Source: Ignavibacteria bacterium
GTDB lineage: Bacteria > Bacteroidota > Ignavibacteria > Kapaibacteriales > UBA4661
NCBI GenBank assembly: GCA_013298375.1
Contig: JAAFHM010000379.1
Span: 1 to 5,030, forward strand
Reading direction: 5' to 3'
DNA length: 5,030 bases
The notes under the pieces were generated by a model, which did not search any database, was not told where the DNA came from, and was given only the letters and a program-made list of their open reading frames with translations. The translations under genes and the position numbers were made by a program. Positions 1-5,030 of the stretch are shown here, piece by piece. Every line of letters begins with the position of its first letter. The first letter of the stretch is position 1.

Positions 1-1
1 C

Positions 2-856
2 AAGGAACTTATCGCTCAAGCGCTCCACGACGGCACCAAACGCGCCGGAGCGCCTTTTGTGGCGCTGAATTGTGCATCCATCCCCAAAGACTTGTTAGAA
101 AGTGAGATTTTTGGACATGAGCGCGGCGCTTTTACTGGTGCGATCCAACGCAAAATCGGCAAATTTGAGCAGGCAAATGGCGGTACGCTATTTTTGGATG
201 AAATCGGGGAATTAGATATGAGCTTGCAATCCAAACTGCTTCGTGTGCTGCAAAGCAAGCAATTTGAGCGTGTCGGCGGCACAGAGGTTATCCACGTGGA
301 TATTCGTATCGTCTCGGCAACGCACCGCAACTTGCATGAAGCCATCAAACAAGGTACGTTTCGTGAGGATTTGTATTACCGCCTCGCGTCCTTCCCCGTC
401 AAGCTCCCGCCCCTGCGCGAACGAGTAGAGGACATTCCGGCGCTGGCACAATACTTTCTGGAAAAATTTGCGATGCGCTACGACCAGCCCGCACGGAGTT
501 TTAGCCCAAAAGCAATGCGGATTTTAACCCATTACCAATGGCACGGTAACGTCCGCGAACTGGAAAACACCATTGAACGCGCCGTTGTTCTTTGCGAAAC
601 AAAGATGATTACTGAAGACGAGTTACAGCTTTTGGCTGGAACGCCCGAAATTCCCGAAGCACCCGCCAACAAACCTGCTGAAGTCCATTTCACCACTACG
701 TCGGGCGATATTCTTCCGCTTGATAAAATCAAAGAACAGGCAATTCGCATTGCCTTAGAAGTCACGGGCGGAAATATTCAGGAAGCCGCTCATAAGCTGG
801 ATATTGGGCGGGCAACGTTTTATCGGATGCTGGAAAAGTACAATATTGCTCATTAG
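2..856 (+). CDS. Sigma-54-dependent transcriptional activator (NtrC family), 5'-truncated
   Basis: This is the C-terminal 284 residues of a bacterial enhancer-binding protein that uses ATP hydrolysis to remodel sigma-54 RNA polymerase at -24/-12 promoters. The reading frame is open from base 2, so the gene starts left of the window. A GTG at 59 lies inside the AAA+ domain and is not the start. The first complete codons are Lys-Glu, the end of the Walker A GTGKE motif. Visible in order (partial numbering): the sigma-54-contacting loop GAFTGA (42-47), Walker B LFLDE (63-67), the SATHRNL segment (105-111), FREDLYYRL with candidate arginine fingers (120-128), LPPLRER (135-141), and GNVRELEN sensor II (182-189), preceded by WH where WP is usual. 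A linker leads to a Fis-type helix-turn-helix (about 257-284). The N-terminal sensory domain (receiver, GAF, FHA or other) is outside the window, so signal and regulon cannot be named. It converges on the CPBP gene, 35 bases away. Confidence 0.96.
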   Translation, partial: KELIAQALHDGTKRAGAPFVALNCASIPKDLLESEIFGHERGAFTGAIQRKIGKFEQANGGTLFLDEIGELDMSLQSKLLRVLQSKQFERVGGTEVIHVDIRIVSATHRNLHEAIKQGTFREDLYYRLASFPVKLPPLRERVEDIPALAQYFLEKFAMRYDQPARSFSPKAMRILTHYQWHGNVRELENTIERAVVLCETKMITEDELQLLAGTPEIPEAPANKPAEVHFTTTSGDILPLDKIKEQAIRIALEVTGGNIQEAAHKLDIGRATFYRMLEKYNIAH

Positions 857-870
857 CGAGATGTGAAGCC

Positions 871-895
871 TACAAAACAATGGGGCATCCCTCAT
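871..895 (-). terminator. Probable rho-independent terminator of the CPBP gene
   Basis: Read on the minus strand, a short hairpin (arms ATGAGGG and CCCCAT around a three-base loop, with one bulged base, plus 880-895) overlaps the stop codon of the CPBP gene. It is followed by the T-rich tail TTGTTTTGT (plus 872-880). The stem is only six pairs and the T-run is interrupted, so strength is uncertain. Outside it, AAGCC (866-870) and GGCTT (898-902) could pair as an outer stem, which might let the region also slow the converging sigma-54 gene transcript. Confidence 0.4.
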
Positions 896-1593
896 GCGGC
901 TTTCATCATAAAAATCCCTGTAAAAATGATGATGTCCTGCACGATATGGATACCCAACGCGATACCAAGCCCACTTGTCTCGTAGCTCGCCTTTGAAAGC
1001 ACGTAACCAAGCACTCCCGCCATAATGATACCGATTGCGCCACTCGGAAAGCCGTTGTAATGCGGCAATCCGAACATCACGGCGGACACAAGCAGTATTG
1101 CGATTTTGGGGACAAATGATGTCAATGTTCCAAGGACGGCAAAGCGGAAAATCAACTCCTCCGAAAGCGCATTCACACAGGAAAAGAGAAGAATCCAAGG
1201 AATAAACCACAGACGCATATTGCCACTTGCGTCTGCTCCCACGACGGCAAATCCCATAAATATCCCCGTCGCAAGGCTGATAAACACAAGTAACTGTGCT
1301 GCATTACGCTTCCACGTTGTTACGCCGCTTATTCCCAGCCATGATTCTTTTTCGGCATTCCTCCAAAGCTCTCCTAAGCGCAACAAACCTTTGCTTTCGG
1401 GGCGAAACAGCAGCGTAATGCCGCTTACTATGAGGGCAAGCGCAAGGGCAAATATCTGGTATTTCATGAGAGAATTGACAAAGGCGTTTTCGTGCAAAGC
1501 CAGTGGTACTGCGCTCAAGAATGAATTTGCCGATACCAAAAGCATACTTGCCGTACCGACAAGAATGATACAAGAAATGAGTTTTGAAGCCAT
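892..1593 (-). CDS. CPBP-family intramembrane metalloprotease-like protein (CAAX protease / Abi family)
   Basis: This is a 233-residue polytopic inner-membrane protein. The three signature motifs of the CPBP (Rce1-like, PF02517) family are present in order: EELIFR at 145-150, FGLPH (F-x3-H) at 174-178, and H216-x3-D220. The paired glutamates and the two histidines are the residues expected to form the metal-dependent active site inside the membrane. Hydrophobic segments lie at about 3-30, 44-63, 99-120, 126-142, 152-173, 184-199 and 208-230. Length is typical for bacterial members. Substrates are unknown; bacterial relatives include bacteriocin-processing or self-immunity proteins and many with no assigned role, and no bacteriocin gene is visible here. 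The ATG at 1593 is chosen because the protein begins directly with a membrane segment; no Shine-Dalgarno sequence is seen. It follows the Crp/Fnr gene in the same direction after 81 bases, so it could be cotranscribed with it or controlled from that gap. Confidence 0.9.
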   Translation of the reverse strand: MASKLISCIILVGTASMLLVSANSFLSAVPLALHENAFVNSLMKYQIFALALALIVSGITLLFRPESKGLLRLGELWRNAEKESWLGISGVTTWKRNAAQLLVFISLATGIFMGFAVVGADASGNMRLWFIPWILLFSCVNALSEELIFRFAVLGTLTSFVPKIAILLVSAVMFGLPHYNGFPSGAIGIIMAGVLGYVLSKASYETSGLGIALGIHIVQDIIIFTGIFMMKAA

Positions 1594-1614
1594 ATTCGAG
1601 CGATTATGTGAATA

Positions 1615-1640
1615 GTGAAATTTATTTCTGCAAAATTCAC
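1615..1640. repeat. AT-rich imperfect inverted repeat upstream of the CPBP gene
   Basis: The arms GTGAAATTT (1615-1623) and AAAATTCAC (1632-1640) are complementary at eight of nine positions across an eight-base spacer. A second, smaller near-palindrome, AATGG/CCATT, lies at 1653-1668 close to the Crp/Fnr stop codon. Both sit in the 81-base gap between the Crp/Fnr gene and the CPBP start. They could be an operator or a weak transcript hairpin; there is no T-tract that makes a clear terminator. In AT-rich spacer DNA an imperfect match like this can arise by chance. Confidence 0.3.
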
Positions 1641-1674
1641 GAAATACGGTTGAATGGCAATTACCATTTGATAA

Positions 1675-2274
1675 CTAATGTTCGGAAAGTTCAGCTCTGA
1701 TACGACTAAGGCTTTGTGGTGTGATACCGAGATAGGATGCCACATACTTTTGAGGTATTTTTTGCAAGAGATGCGCTTGGCGGGTTTGTAGGTCGTGATA
1801 GCGTTCTTTGGCGGTTTTGGTGAGAATATCAATTTGTTGTTGTTGTTTGTGCATGAAGAGTGCTTCCGAGCAGACACGGCTAATCTCAGCACCGATGCCA
1901 CTTCGCGTGAGAGCGTCATAGTTTGCTTTTGAGATTCGCAGGAGTTCTGAATCTTCAAAGGTTATGACTTCAATCGGCGAGGGAAGTTGTTGCAGAAAGG
2001 ACATATAGTCGCATAAAATCTCGTTTTCTGCGCTAAAGTCGATGCAAATAAAATTGTTACGACTCCACAGCAGCACTCCACCCGAACCTCGCAACATAAA
2101 GTAAAAGTATTGTTCGGTAGAGTGAGCCGCCTTCAAGACCTCTTCTTTCCTTGTTTGTATCATTTCTCCTGCTTGGGCAAATGCCGCCCAAACCTCTCTT
2201 GGTGCGGGATAGAGAGGTTCAAATGCGCGTTGGAGTGTGGTGGCGAAACTTACATTGGTGGACTCAAGGCGCAT
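1675..2274 (-). CDS. Crp/Fnr-family transcriptional regulator
   Basis: This is a 199-residue DNA-binding regulator with an N-terminal cyclic-nucleotide-binding-like beta-roll (about 15-115), a dimerisation helix (about 117-165) and a C-terminal helix-turn-helix. The last is clear: IPQKYVASYLGITPQSLSRIR at 173-193, with TPQSLSRIR as recognition helix, the form common in Bacteroidota Crp/Fnr proteins. The FNR-type N-terminal cysteine cluster is absent, and I do not see the conserved cAMP phosphate-binding motif of true CRP, so the effector is unknown. The frame is open upstream to 2388, but that longer start would overlap the DUF2306 gene and add 38 residues unlike the family; the ATG at 2274 gives the usual length (about 190-200). 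No Shine-Dalgarno sequence precedes it. It lies 82 bases after the DUF2306 gene and 81 before the CPBP gene, all on the same strand. Confidence 0.92.
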   Translation of the reverse strand: MRLESTNVSFATTLQRAFEPLYPAPREVWAAFAQAGEMIQTRKEEVLKAAHSTEQYFYFMLRGSGGVLLWSRNNFICIDFSAENEILCDYMSFLQQLPSPIEVITFEDSELLRISKANYDALTRSGIGAEISRVCSEALFMHKQQQQIDILTKTAKERYHDLQTRQAHLLQKIPQKYVASYLGITPQSLSRIRAELSEH

Positions 2275-2356
2275 AATTCTTGGTTTGATGGTGCAGTGGA
2301 TGTGACAATGATTCGACTTACGCTGCGACAAGGCTTTTGTTGCAAGAGACGGGGAT

Positions 2357-2974
2357 TTATTTCCCCTTGAATTCAAGCCTCCGCACAAGAAAATATGCCA
2401 CTATCACATTCGGTATCCAACTCAACCATGCAACAATGCTGTACGCTATCGCAAAATCACGAAACACCATCATCAGAATTGGCATCCATAAACGCAGTGT
2501 TACCGCACCGAAACAGGCTGCATAGCTATATGTCATCATTGCTTGGTGAGCCGTGATATAATGCCGCCGTGCATAGAAATATGCCATTGCTGTTGTGCCA
2601 AGCCAGATACAATCAAGCGTCATAAATCCTAATGCGTTCCAAAATCCTCCTGTCGCAAATGGAGCTATTCCCAAACCCGCACTACCACTCACGAGAACTG
2701 CCACAACATAGATTGTACCAATAGTTCTGTGCCACAAAAGATTCCATGCGCGTAAGCGTTTACTGAACTGAACCCAACCCATCAAGAGTGCTATTCCGCC
2801 AAAGACAATATGTGCCTTAAACCCAAGGTTATAGGCGGTATTGGCAAGTAATTCCGCGCTTTTGTAACGCAGAATGCCGATAGGCTTCGTTGCGATGAAA
2901 TACGGAATGCCGACAAACGCAATGAGGCTTGCGAATGTAGCCATCATGCCCCAGAGAATACGCTTGATTATCAT
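2357..2974 (-). CDS. DUF2306-type polytopic membrane protein
   Basis: This is a 205-residue inner-membrane protein with about six hydrophobic segments (roughly 6-28, 56-70, 84-107, 112-135, 144-170 and 173-196). The pattern HIVFGGIALLMGWVQF...R...WHRTIGTIYV (55-90), followed by RRHYITAHQAMM (136-147), is what I recognise as the DUF2306 family (PF10067), whose biochemical role is not established. Histidines 55, 82, 138 and 143 lie at or near helix ends and could bind heme or metal, but that is inference from position only. The ATG at 2974 places the first helix right after a short basic stretch (MIIKR), with no Shine-Dalgarno sequence. It starts only 24 bases past the stem of the terminator closing the upstream outer-membrane gene, so it must be expressed by read-through or from a promoter overlapping that terminator. 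The Crp/Fnr gene follows on the same strand and could be cotranscribed. Confidence 0.8.
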   Translation of the reverse strand: MIIKRILWGMMATFASLIAFVGIPYFIATKPIGILRYKSAELLANTAYNLGFKAHIVFGGIALLMGWVQFSKRLRAWNLLWHRTIGTIYVVAVLVSGSAGLGIAPFATGGFWNALGFMTLDCIWLGTTAMAYFYARRHYITAHQAMMTYSYAACFGAVTLRLWMPILMMVFRDFAIAYSIVAWLSWIPNVIVAYFLVRRLEFKGK

Positions 2975-2984
2975 AATTGTCCGG

Positions 2985-3030
2985 AAAATATTAAAAGAAG
3001 GCAGCGCATTTGCTTCAACGCGCTGCGCTT
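2985..3030 (-). terminator. Rho-independent terminator after the outer-membrane protein gene
   Basis: On the minus strand, seven bases after the TAA stop at 3037, a GC-rich hairpin has a perfect seven-pair stem: GCAGCGC (plus 3020-3026) with GCGCTGC (plus 3001-3007), around a 12-base loop. The stem extends by AAG/CTT outside one bulged base. It is followed by the T-rich tail CTTTTAATATTTTC (plus 2984-2997). Position, GC stem and T-rich tail are as expected for an intrinsic terminator ending the hydrolase/outer-membrane protein unit. Confidence 0.72.
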
Positions 3031-3036
3031 CATGGG

Positions 3037-3717
3037 TTAAAATCGAACATTCATCCCCAACACGCCATAAAACGGCAAGTACAAGGGTTTGCCTTTGAAA
3101 TCTTCGGTCAAGATTGCGCCCAATCGTGCGTTCAGGTCAATTGTCGGAAACGAGTACCCGCCTTGAATACCGTAGAGAAAATTCCCGCCCGATGAAGAAT
3201 ACCAGCCGTCTTGTGGTTGATGAAAAGAGTTTTTCCTCGTGCTTTCGCTCTGTTGCAGATTGGTAAGCCACGCTTTGTCGTAGGTAAATTCCCCCGCCAC
3301 AAACCATGTCGGGCGATACAAGCCAGCAATGATAGCGATTTCAGAGCCAACATTAAGATATTGCCCGGCAGCATTATTCAGCCGCCGGACAATACCTTGC
3401 GCTTTAATGGTAGTCGAAAAGTCGCCGAGCCGCACTAATTCTGCCTGCCCGCCCATGCGGATTTTGTAATCATCCAGAAGCATTTCACCAAACGGCATGG
3501 AAATATCAACGTTGAGCAATATCGGCAGCGTGGTATTCAGCTTGTACGCATAACCCACGCCCACAACGACGCTAAAATCTAATCCGAATTGAACCGAGAG
3601 GATGTGCGCCTGCTCGCCTTGCCAAGCCCGCCAGTTGTTGATTTGCGCATTGCTGCGAGTGCTACCAAGTGCAAACATACTGACGATGACAGCGATGAAA
3701 ATGGTTGTTGTTTTCAT
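3037..3717 (-). CDS. Secreted outer-membrane beta-barrel-like protein of unknown function
   Basis: This is a 226-residue protein with a Sec signal peptide: MKTTTIF, a hydrophobic stretch to about residue 18, and a likely signal peptidase I cut after SNA (24|25). The mature part of about 200 residues has alternating polar/hydrophobic stretches rich in Gly, Tyr and Phe (for example VVVGVGYAYKL, GNFLYGIQGGYSF, YGVLGMNVRF). It ends in a C-terminal Phe, the signature read by the BAM barrel-assembly machinery. This fits an 8- to 10-stranded barrel in the outer membrane; I do not recognise a more specific family. A TTG two codons upstream (3723) is in frame, but the ATG at 3717 gives the standard signal peptide. 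It starts 20 bases after the lipoprotein hydrolase stop on the same strand and is followed by a strong terminator, so the two are probably one operon. A soluble beta-sandwich protein is a less likely alternative. Confidence 0.75.
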   Translation of the reverse strand: MKTTTIFIAVIVSMFALGSTRSNAQINNWRAWQGEQAHILSVQFGLDFSVVVGVGYAYKLNTTLPILLNVDISMPFGEMLLDDYKIRMGGQAELVRLGDFSTTIKAQGIVRRLNNAAGQYLNVGSEIAIIAGLYRPTWFVAGEFTYDKAWLTNLQQSESTRKNSFHQPQDGWYSSSGGNFLYGIQGGYSFPTIDLNARLGAILTEDFKGKPLYLPFYGVLGMNVRF

Positions 3718-3737
3718 AATCAAAAATGATGGTGAAA

Positions 3738-4700
3738 TTATTTGAAGGTGGATAAATACGAGCGCAGTTCGGGATAGGTCGCTTCCCAGTTGCGGAGAAT
3801 CATGCTGTGAACGGAATGAGGAATTTGCCGAAGAATAACGTTAGTGTATGCCGACGATAGCAACCGTGCGTGTTCGGTGGTATAGGCTTTATTTCCGTCG
3901 CTGTAAAGAAACAGTGTTTTGCGCTTGAATTGCTGAAGATTGGTGGTGAAATCAAAACCTGATTTCGTCCCGTCCACCAGTAAATCTTGATTCGCCATGT
4001 AGCCCAAGCGGAAATGAGGGTTTCCCGCAATGTTCGCAACCAAGCCGGATTTGTAATCCAGCAACTCGTGATTATTACTATCCTCGCTTGCGGTAAAGAA
4101 CTGCTCTTGGCTCAAAATATCATTCACCCTTTCGCCAAAGAAACTGTCTGGTGTACCTCTGCTGAAATAGGCGCTTACCTGTGCGTCCGTAAATCCGCCC
4201 GGCTCCATTGCAATCACTCCGTCTATCTCGTTTGGATAGGCATTGACATACGCCGTTGCGAGCATTCCGCCCCATGAATGCCCAAGCAGAATCACGGTTT
4301 GCGAGGGAGATTGACGGTAAAAATTGATAACGCCTTTCACATCGCCAAGCATCTCGTTCATGCCGATAGATTTGCGTGGGTATCGCTTCGATAAGCCAGT
4401 ACCACGCTGGTCGTAGAAGACCACAAAAAAGCCGTCATTCGCCAGTGCTTTTGCGTTCAAAATATAGCGGTAATCACCGCCCGGACCGCCGTGCAGCGCG
4501 ATTATGATGGGATTTGCGGGATTGCCAAAGGTTTCAGCATGAAGGTGTGTGCCGTTTACCTTGATAGAAGGCAGAGAAGCGTCTTGGTCCACTGTTTTAG
4601 CGACCAGATTACCACCTTCCTGCGGCGAAAGTGTCGTACAAGCCGACACAGCGCAGCATACAAGCAAAGAAAAGGAGAGAATAATTTTTGGAAGAGTCAT
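3738..4700 (-). CDS. Lipoprotein alpha/beta hydrolase, prolyl aminopeptidase-like (peptidase family S33 type)
   Basis: This is a 320-residue lipid-anchored alpha/beta-fold hydrolase. Residues 1-21 are a lipoprotein signal peptide with lipobox VSAC, so Cys21 should be acylated and the enzyme anchored in the periplasm or at the outer membrane. The fold motifs are HGGPGG (70-75, oxyanion hole), DQRGTG (97-102) and the nucleophile elbow GHSWGG with Ser142. The acid is probably Asp268 (LYSDG) and the base His298 (SVHSM), with His295 as alternative. HGGPG, DQRG and GxSWGG together are typical of prolyl iminopeptidases and close relatives, but the true substrate (peptide, ester or lactone) cannot be told from sequence. 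The frame is open upstream to 4766, but the ATG at 4700 gives the lipoprotein signal and has AAGGA (plus 4711-4715) ten bases before it, the clearest ribosome site in the window. The outer-membrane protein gene follows after 20 bases. Confidence 0.92.
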   Translation of the reverse strand: MTLPKIILSFSLLVCCAVSACTTLSPQEGGNLVAKTVDQDASLPSIKVNGTHLHAETFGNPANPIIIALHGGPGGDYRYILNAKALANDGFFVVFYDQRGTGLSKRYPRKSIGMNEMLGDVKGVINFYRQSPSQTVILLGHSWGGMLATAYVNAYPNEIDGVIAMEPGGFTDAQVSAYFSRGTPDSFFGERVNDILSQEQFFTASEDSNNHELLDYKSGLVANIAGNPHFRLGYMANQDLLVDGTKSGFDFTTNLQQFKRKTLFLYSDGNKAYTTEHARLLSSAYTNVILRQIPHSVHSMILRNWEATYPELRSYLSTFK

Positions 4701-4722
4701 TGGAACAACATCCTTGAGAAAT

Positions 4723-4749
4723 GAAACAAAAAAATTCGTTTCAAATCTA
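4723..4749 (-). promoter_or_regulatory. Candidate promoter -7 element and overlapping palindrome upstream of the hydrolase gene
   Basis: On the minus strand TAGATTTG (plus 4742-4749) matches the Bacteroidota -7 consensus TAnnTTTG, 41 bases before the hydrolase ATG. I do not see a TTG element at the usual distance of about 19 bases upstream, so the promoter call is tentative. The last G of this element begins an imperfect palindrome, GAAACGAA...TTTGTTTC (plus 4723-4742; eight pairs including one G-T, four-base loop). It covers the expected transcription start and could be a repressor site or a hairpin at the 5' end of the transcript. Confidence 0.35.
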
Positions 4750-4814
4750 CGCTTTGCAGGAATCAATATCGTCCCACTGGCAAAGGCAGGATTTTAGAGG
4801 AGTGTCATCACACA

Positions 4815-4839
4815 CAAGGCGTAGTTTTTCAATGCCTTG
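4815..4839. repeat. Short inverted repeat in the AraC-hydrolase gap
   Basis: CAAGGC (4815-4820) and GCCTTG (4834-4839) form a perfect six-pair stem, extendable by a G-T and a T-A pair, around a loop of about nine bases. It lies in the 180-base gap between the AraC-family stop codon and the hydrolase gene, 42 bases past the former. Neither strand has a T-run directly after it, so it is not a standard intrinsic terminator. It may be a weak terminator or transcript-stabilising hairpin for the AraC gene, or chance. Confidence 0.3.
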
Positions 4840-4880
4840 CAGAGAGTCAGAAGAAGTGTAATCGTGTAGGATGAGACCAT

Positions 4881-5030
4881 TTAGAGGTGCGAGGGGATGC
4901 TCATTTTCTCAAGATATTCCGATGGCGAGCAGTCCATCATCTTTTTGAAGCAGCGATTAAACGACGATTTGGAATTAAATCCGCAATCAAACGCGACTGC
5001 CAGCAAGGTTAGATTGCTGTTCTCAGGAAG
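4881..5030 (-). CDS. AraC-family transcriptional regulator, C-terminal fragment (cut by window edge)
   Basis: The minus strand is open from the window end to a TAA at 4881-4883 and encodes the last 49 residues of an AraC/XylS-type protein. The second helix-turn-helix of the family is visible: NLTLLAVAFDCGFNSKSSFNRCFKK (6-30), then the conserved SPSEYLEKM end (35-43). The AFDCGFNSKSSFNRCFKK segment fits the typical GFxSxSxFxRxFKK signature, with Cys at places often held by Val or aliphatic residues. Only a six-residue tail follows the HTH, so the protein ends normally. The N-terminal sensing domain is outside the window. It lies 180 bases upstream of the lipoprotein hydrolase gene on the same strand, so it may regulate that gene, but this is inference from neighbourhood only. 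Confidence 0.9.
   Translation of the reverse strand, partial: LPENSNLTLLAVAFDCGFNSKSSFNRCFKKMMDCSPSEYLEKMSIPSHL

Noticed and set aside
755..1210. Long minus-strand open frame (151 codons) across the sigma-54/CPBP junction, and similar open frames elsewhere
   Set aside because: It overlaps two well-supported genes in other frames and has no recognisable domain or start signal; it is a shadow frame, as are the frames opposite the hydrolase, outer-membrane and CPBP genes.
2351..2366. GGGGA/TCCCC dyad at the end of the DUF2306 gene as a terminator
   Set aside because: The stem is only five pairs, and on the minus strand no T-run follows it; it also contains the stop codon.
2275..2388. N-terminal extension of 38 codons to the Crp/Fnr gene
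   Set aside because: It would overlap the DUF2306 gene, is not family-like in sequence and makes the protein longer than usual; the ATG at 2274 fits better.
4701..4766. N-terminal extension of 22 codons to the lipoprotein hydrolase
   Set aside because: It would bury the lipoprotein signal peptide internally and run over the candidate promoter and the AAGGA ribosome site.
4794..4880. A 28-codon minus-strand reading frame whose ATG directly abuts the AraC stop codon (TAAATG)
   Set aside because: It is hydrophobic but very short, has no ribosome site of its own and no recognisable motif, and it contains the inverted repeat at 4815-4839. Chance is the simplest explanation, though the tight spacing is why it is noted.
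1..5030. Search for mobile element, phage, CRISPR, tRNA/rRNA or toxin-antitoxin features
   Set aside because: No transposase, integrase, terminal repeats, direct-repeat array, tRNA cloverleaf or toxin-antitoxin-like small gene pair was seen. The CPBP protein alone is not evidence of a bacteriocin or abortive-infection system.

Overview
The window holds seven protein genes, two of them cut by the window edges. It reads as an ordinary accessory or house-keeping stretch of a Gram-negative, probably Bacteroidota/Chlorobiota-type genome. That placement is inference. It rests on a Crp/Fnr regulator with the IASYLGIT-like helix-turn-helix common in Bacteroidota, an outer-membrane barrel protein and a lipoprotein, start codons mostly without Shine-Dalgarno sequences, and one TAnnTTTG-like promoter element. 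Base composition looks moderate, with no obvious compositional break.

Left end (1-856, + strand): the C-terminal two thirds of a sigma-54-dependent activator, entering at the Walker A lysine and ending with a Fis-type DNA-binding domain. It converges on a run of six genes that are all on the minus strand.

Minus-strand run, in order of transcription from the right: (a) the tail of an AraC-family regulator (4881-5030, continuing off the window); (b) a lipoprotein alpha/beta hydrolase of the prolyl-aminopeptidase-like type (3738-4700), followed after 20 bases by (c) a secreted beta-barrel-like outer-membrane protein (3037-3717), the two probably forming an envelope operon that ends at a good rho-independent terminator (2985-3030); (d) a six-helix DUF2306 membrane protein (2357-2974); (e) a Crp/Fnr-family regulator (1675-2274); (f) a CPBP-family intramembrane protease-like protein (892-1593), which ends at a probable terminator facing the sigma-54 gene.

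Three of the seven genes are transcription regulators of different families (sigma-54 activator, Crp/Fnr, AraC) and the other four are envelope or membrane proteins, so a sensing-and-envelope-response theme is possible. Nothing in the sequence ties them to one pathway. I saw no RNA gene, CRISPR array, insertion sequence, phage gene or recognisable defence system, and no gene-free stretch longer than about 180 bases. I did not find convincing evidence of an undescribed system; the findings are modest leads.
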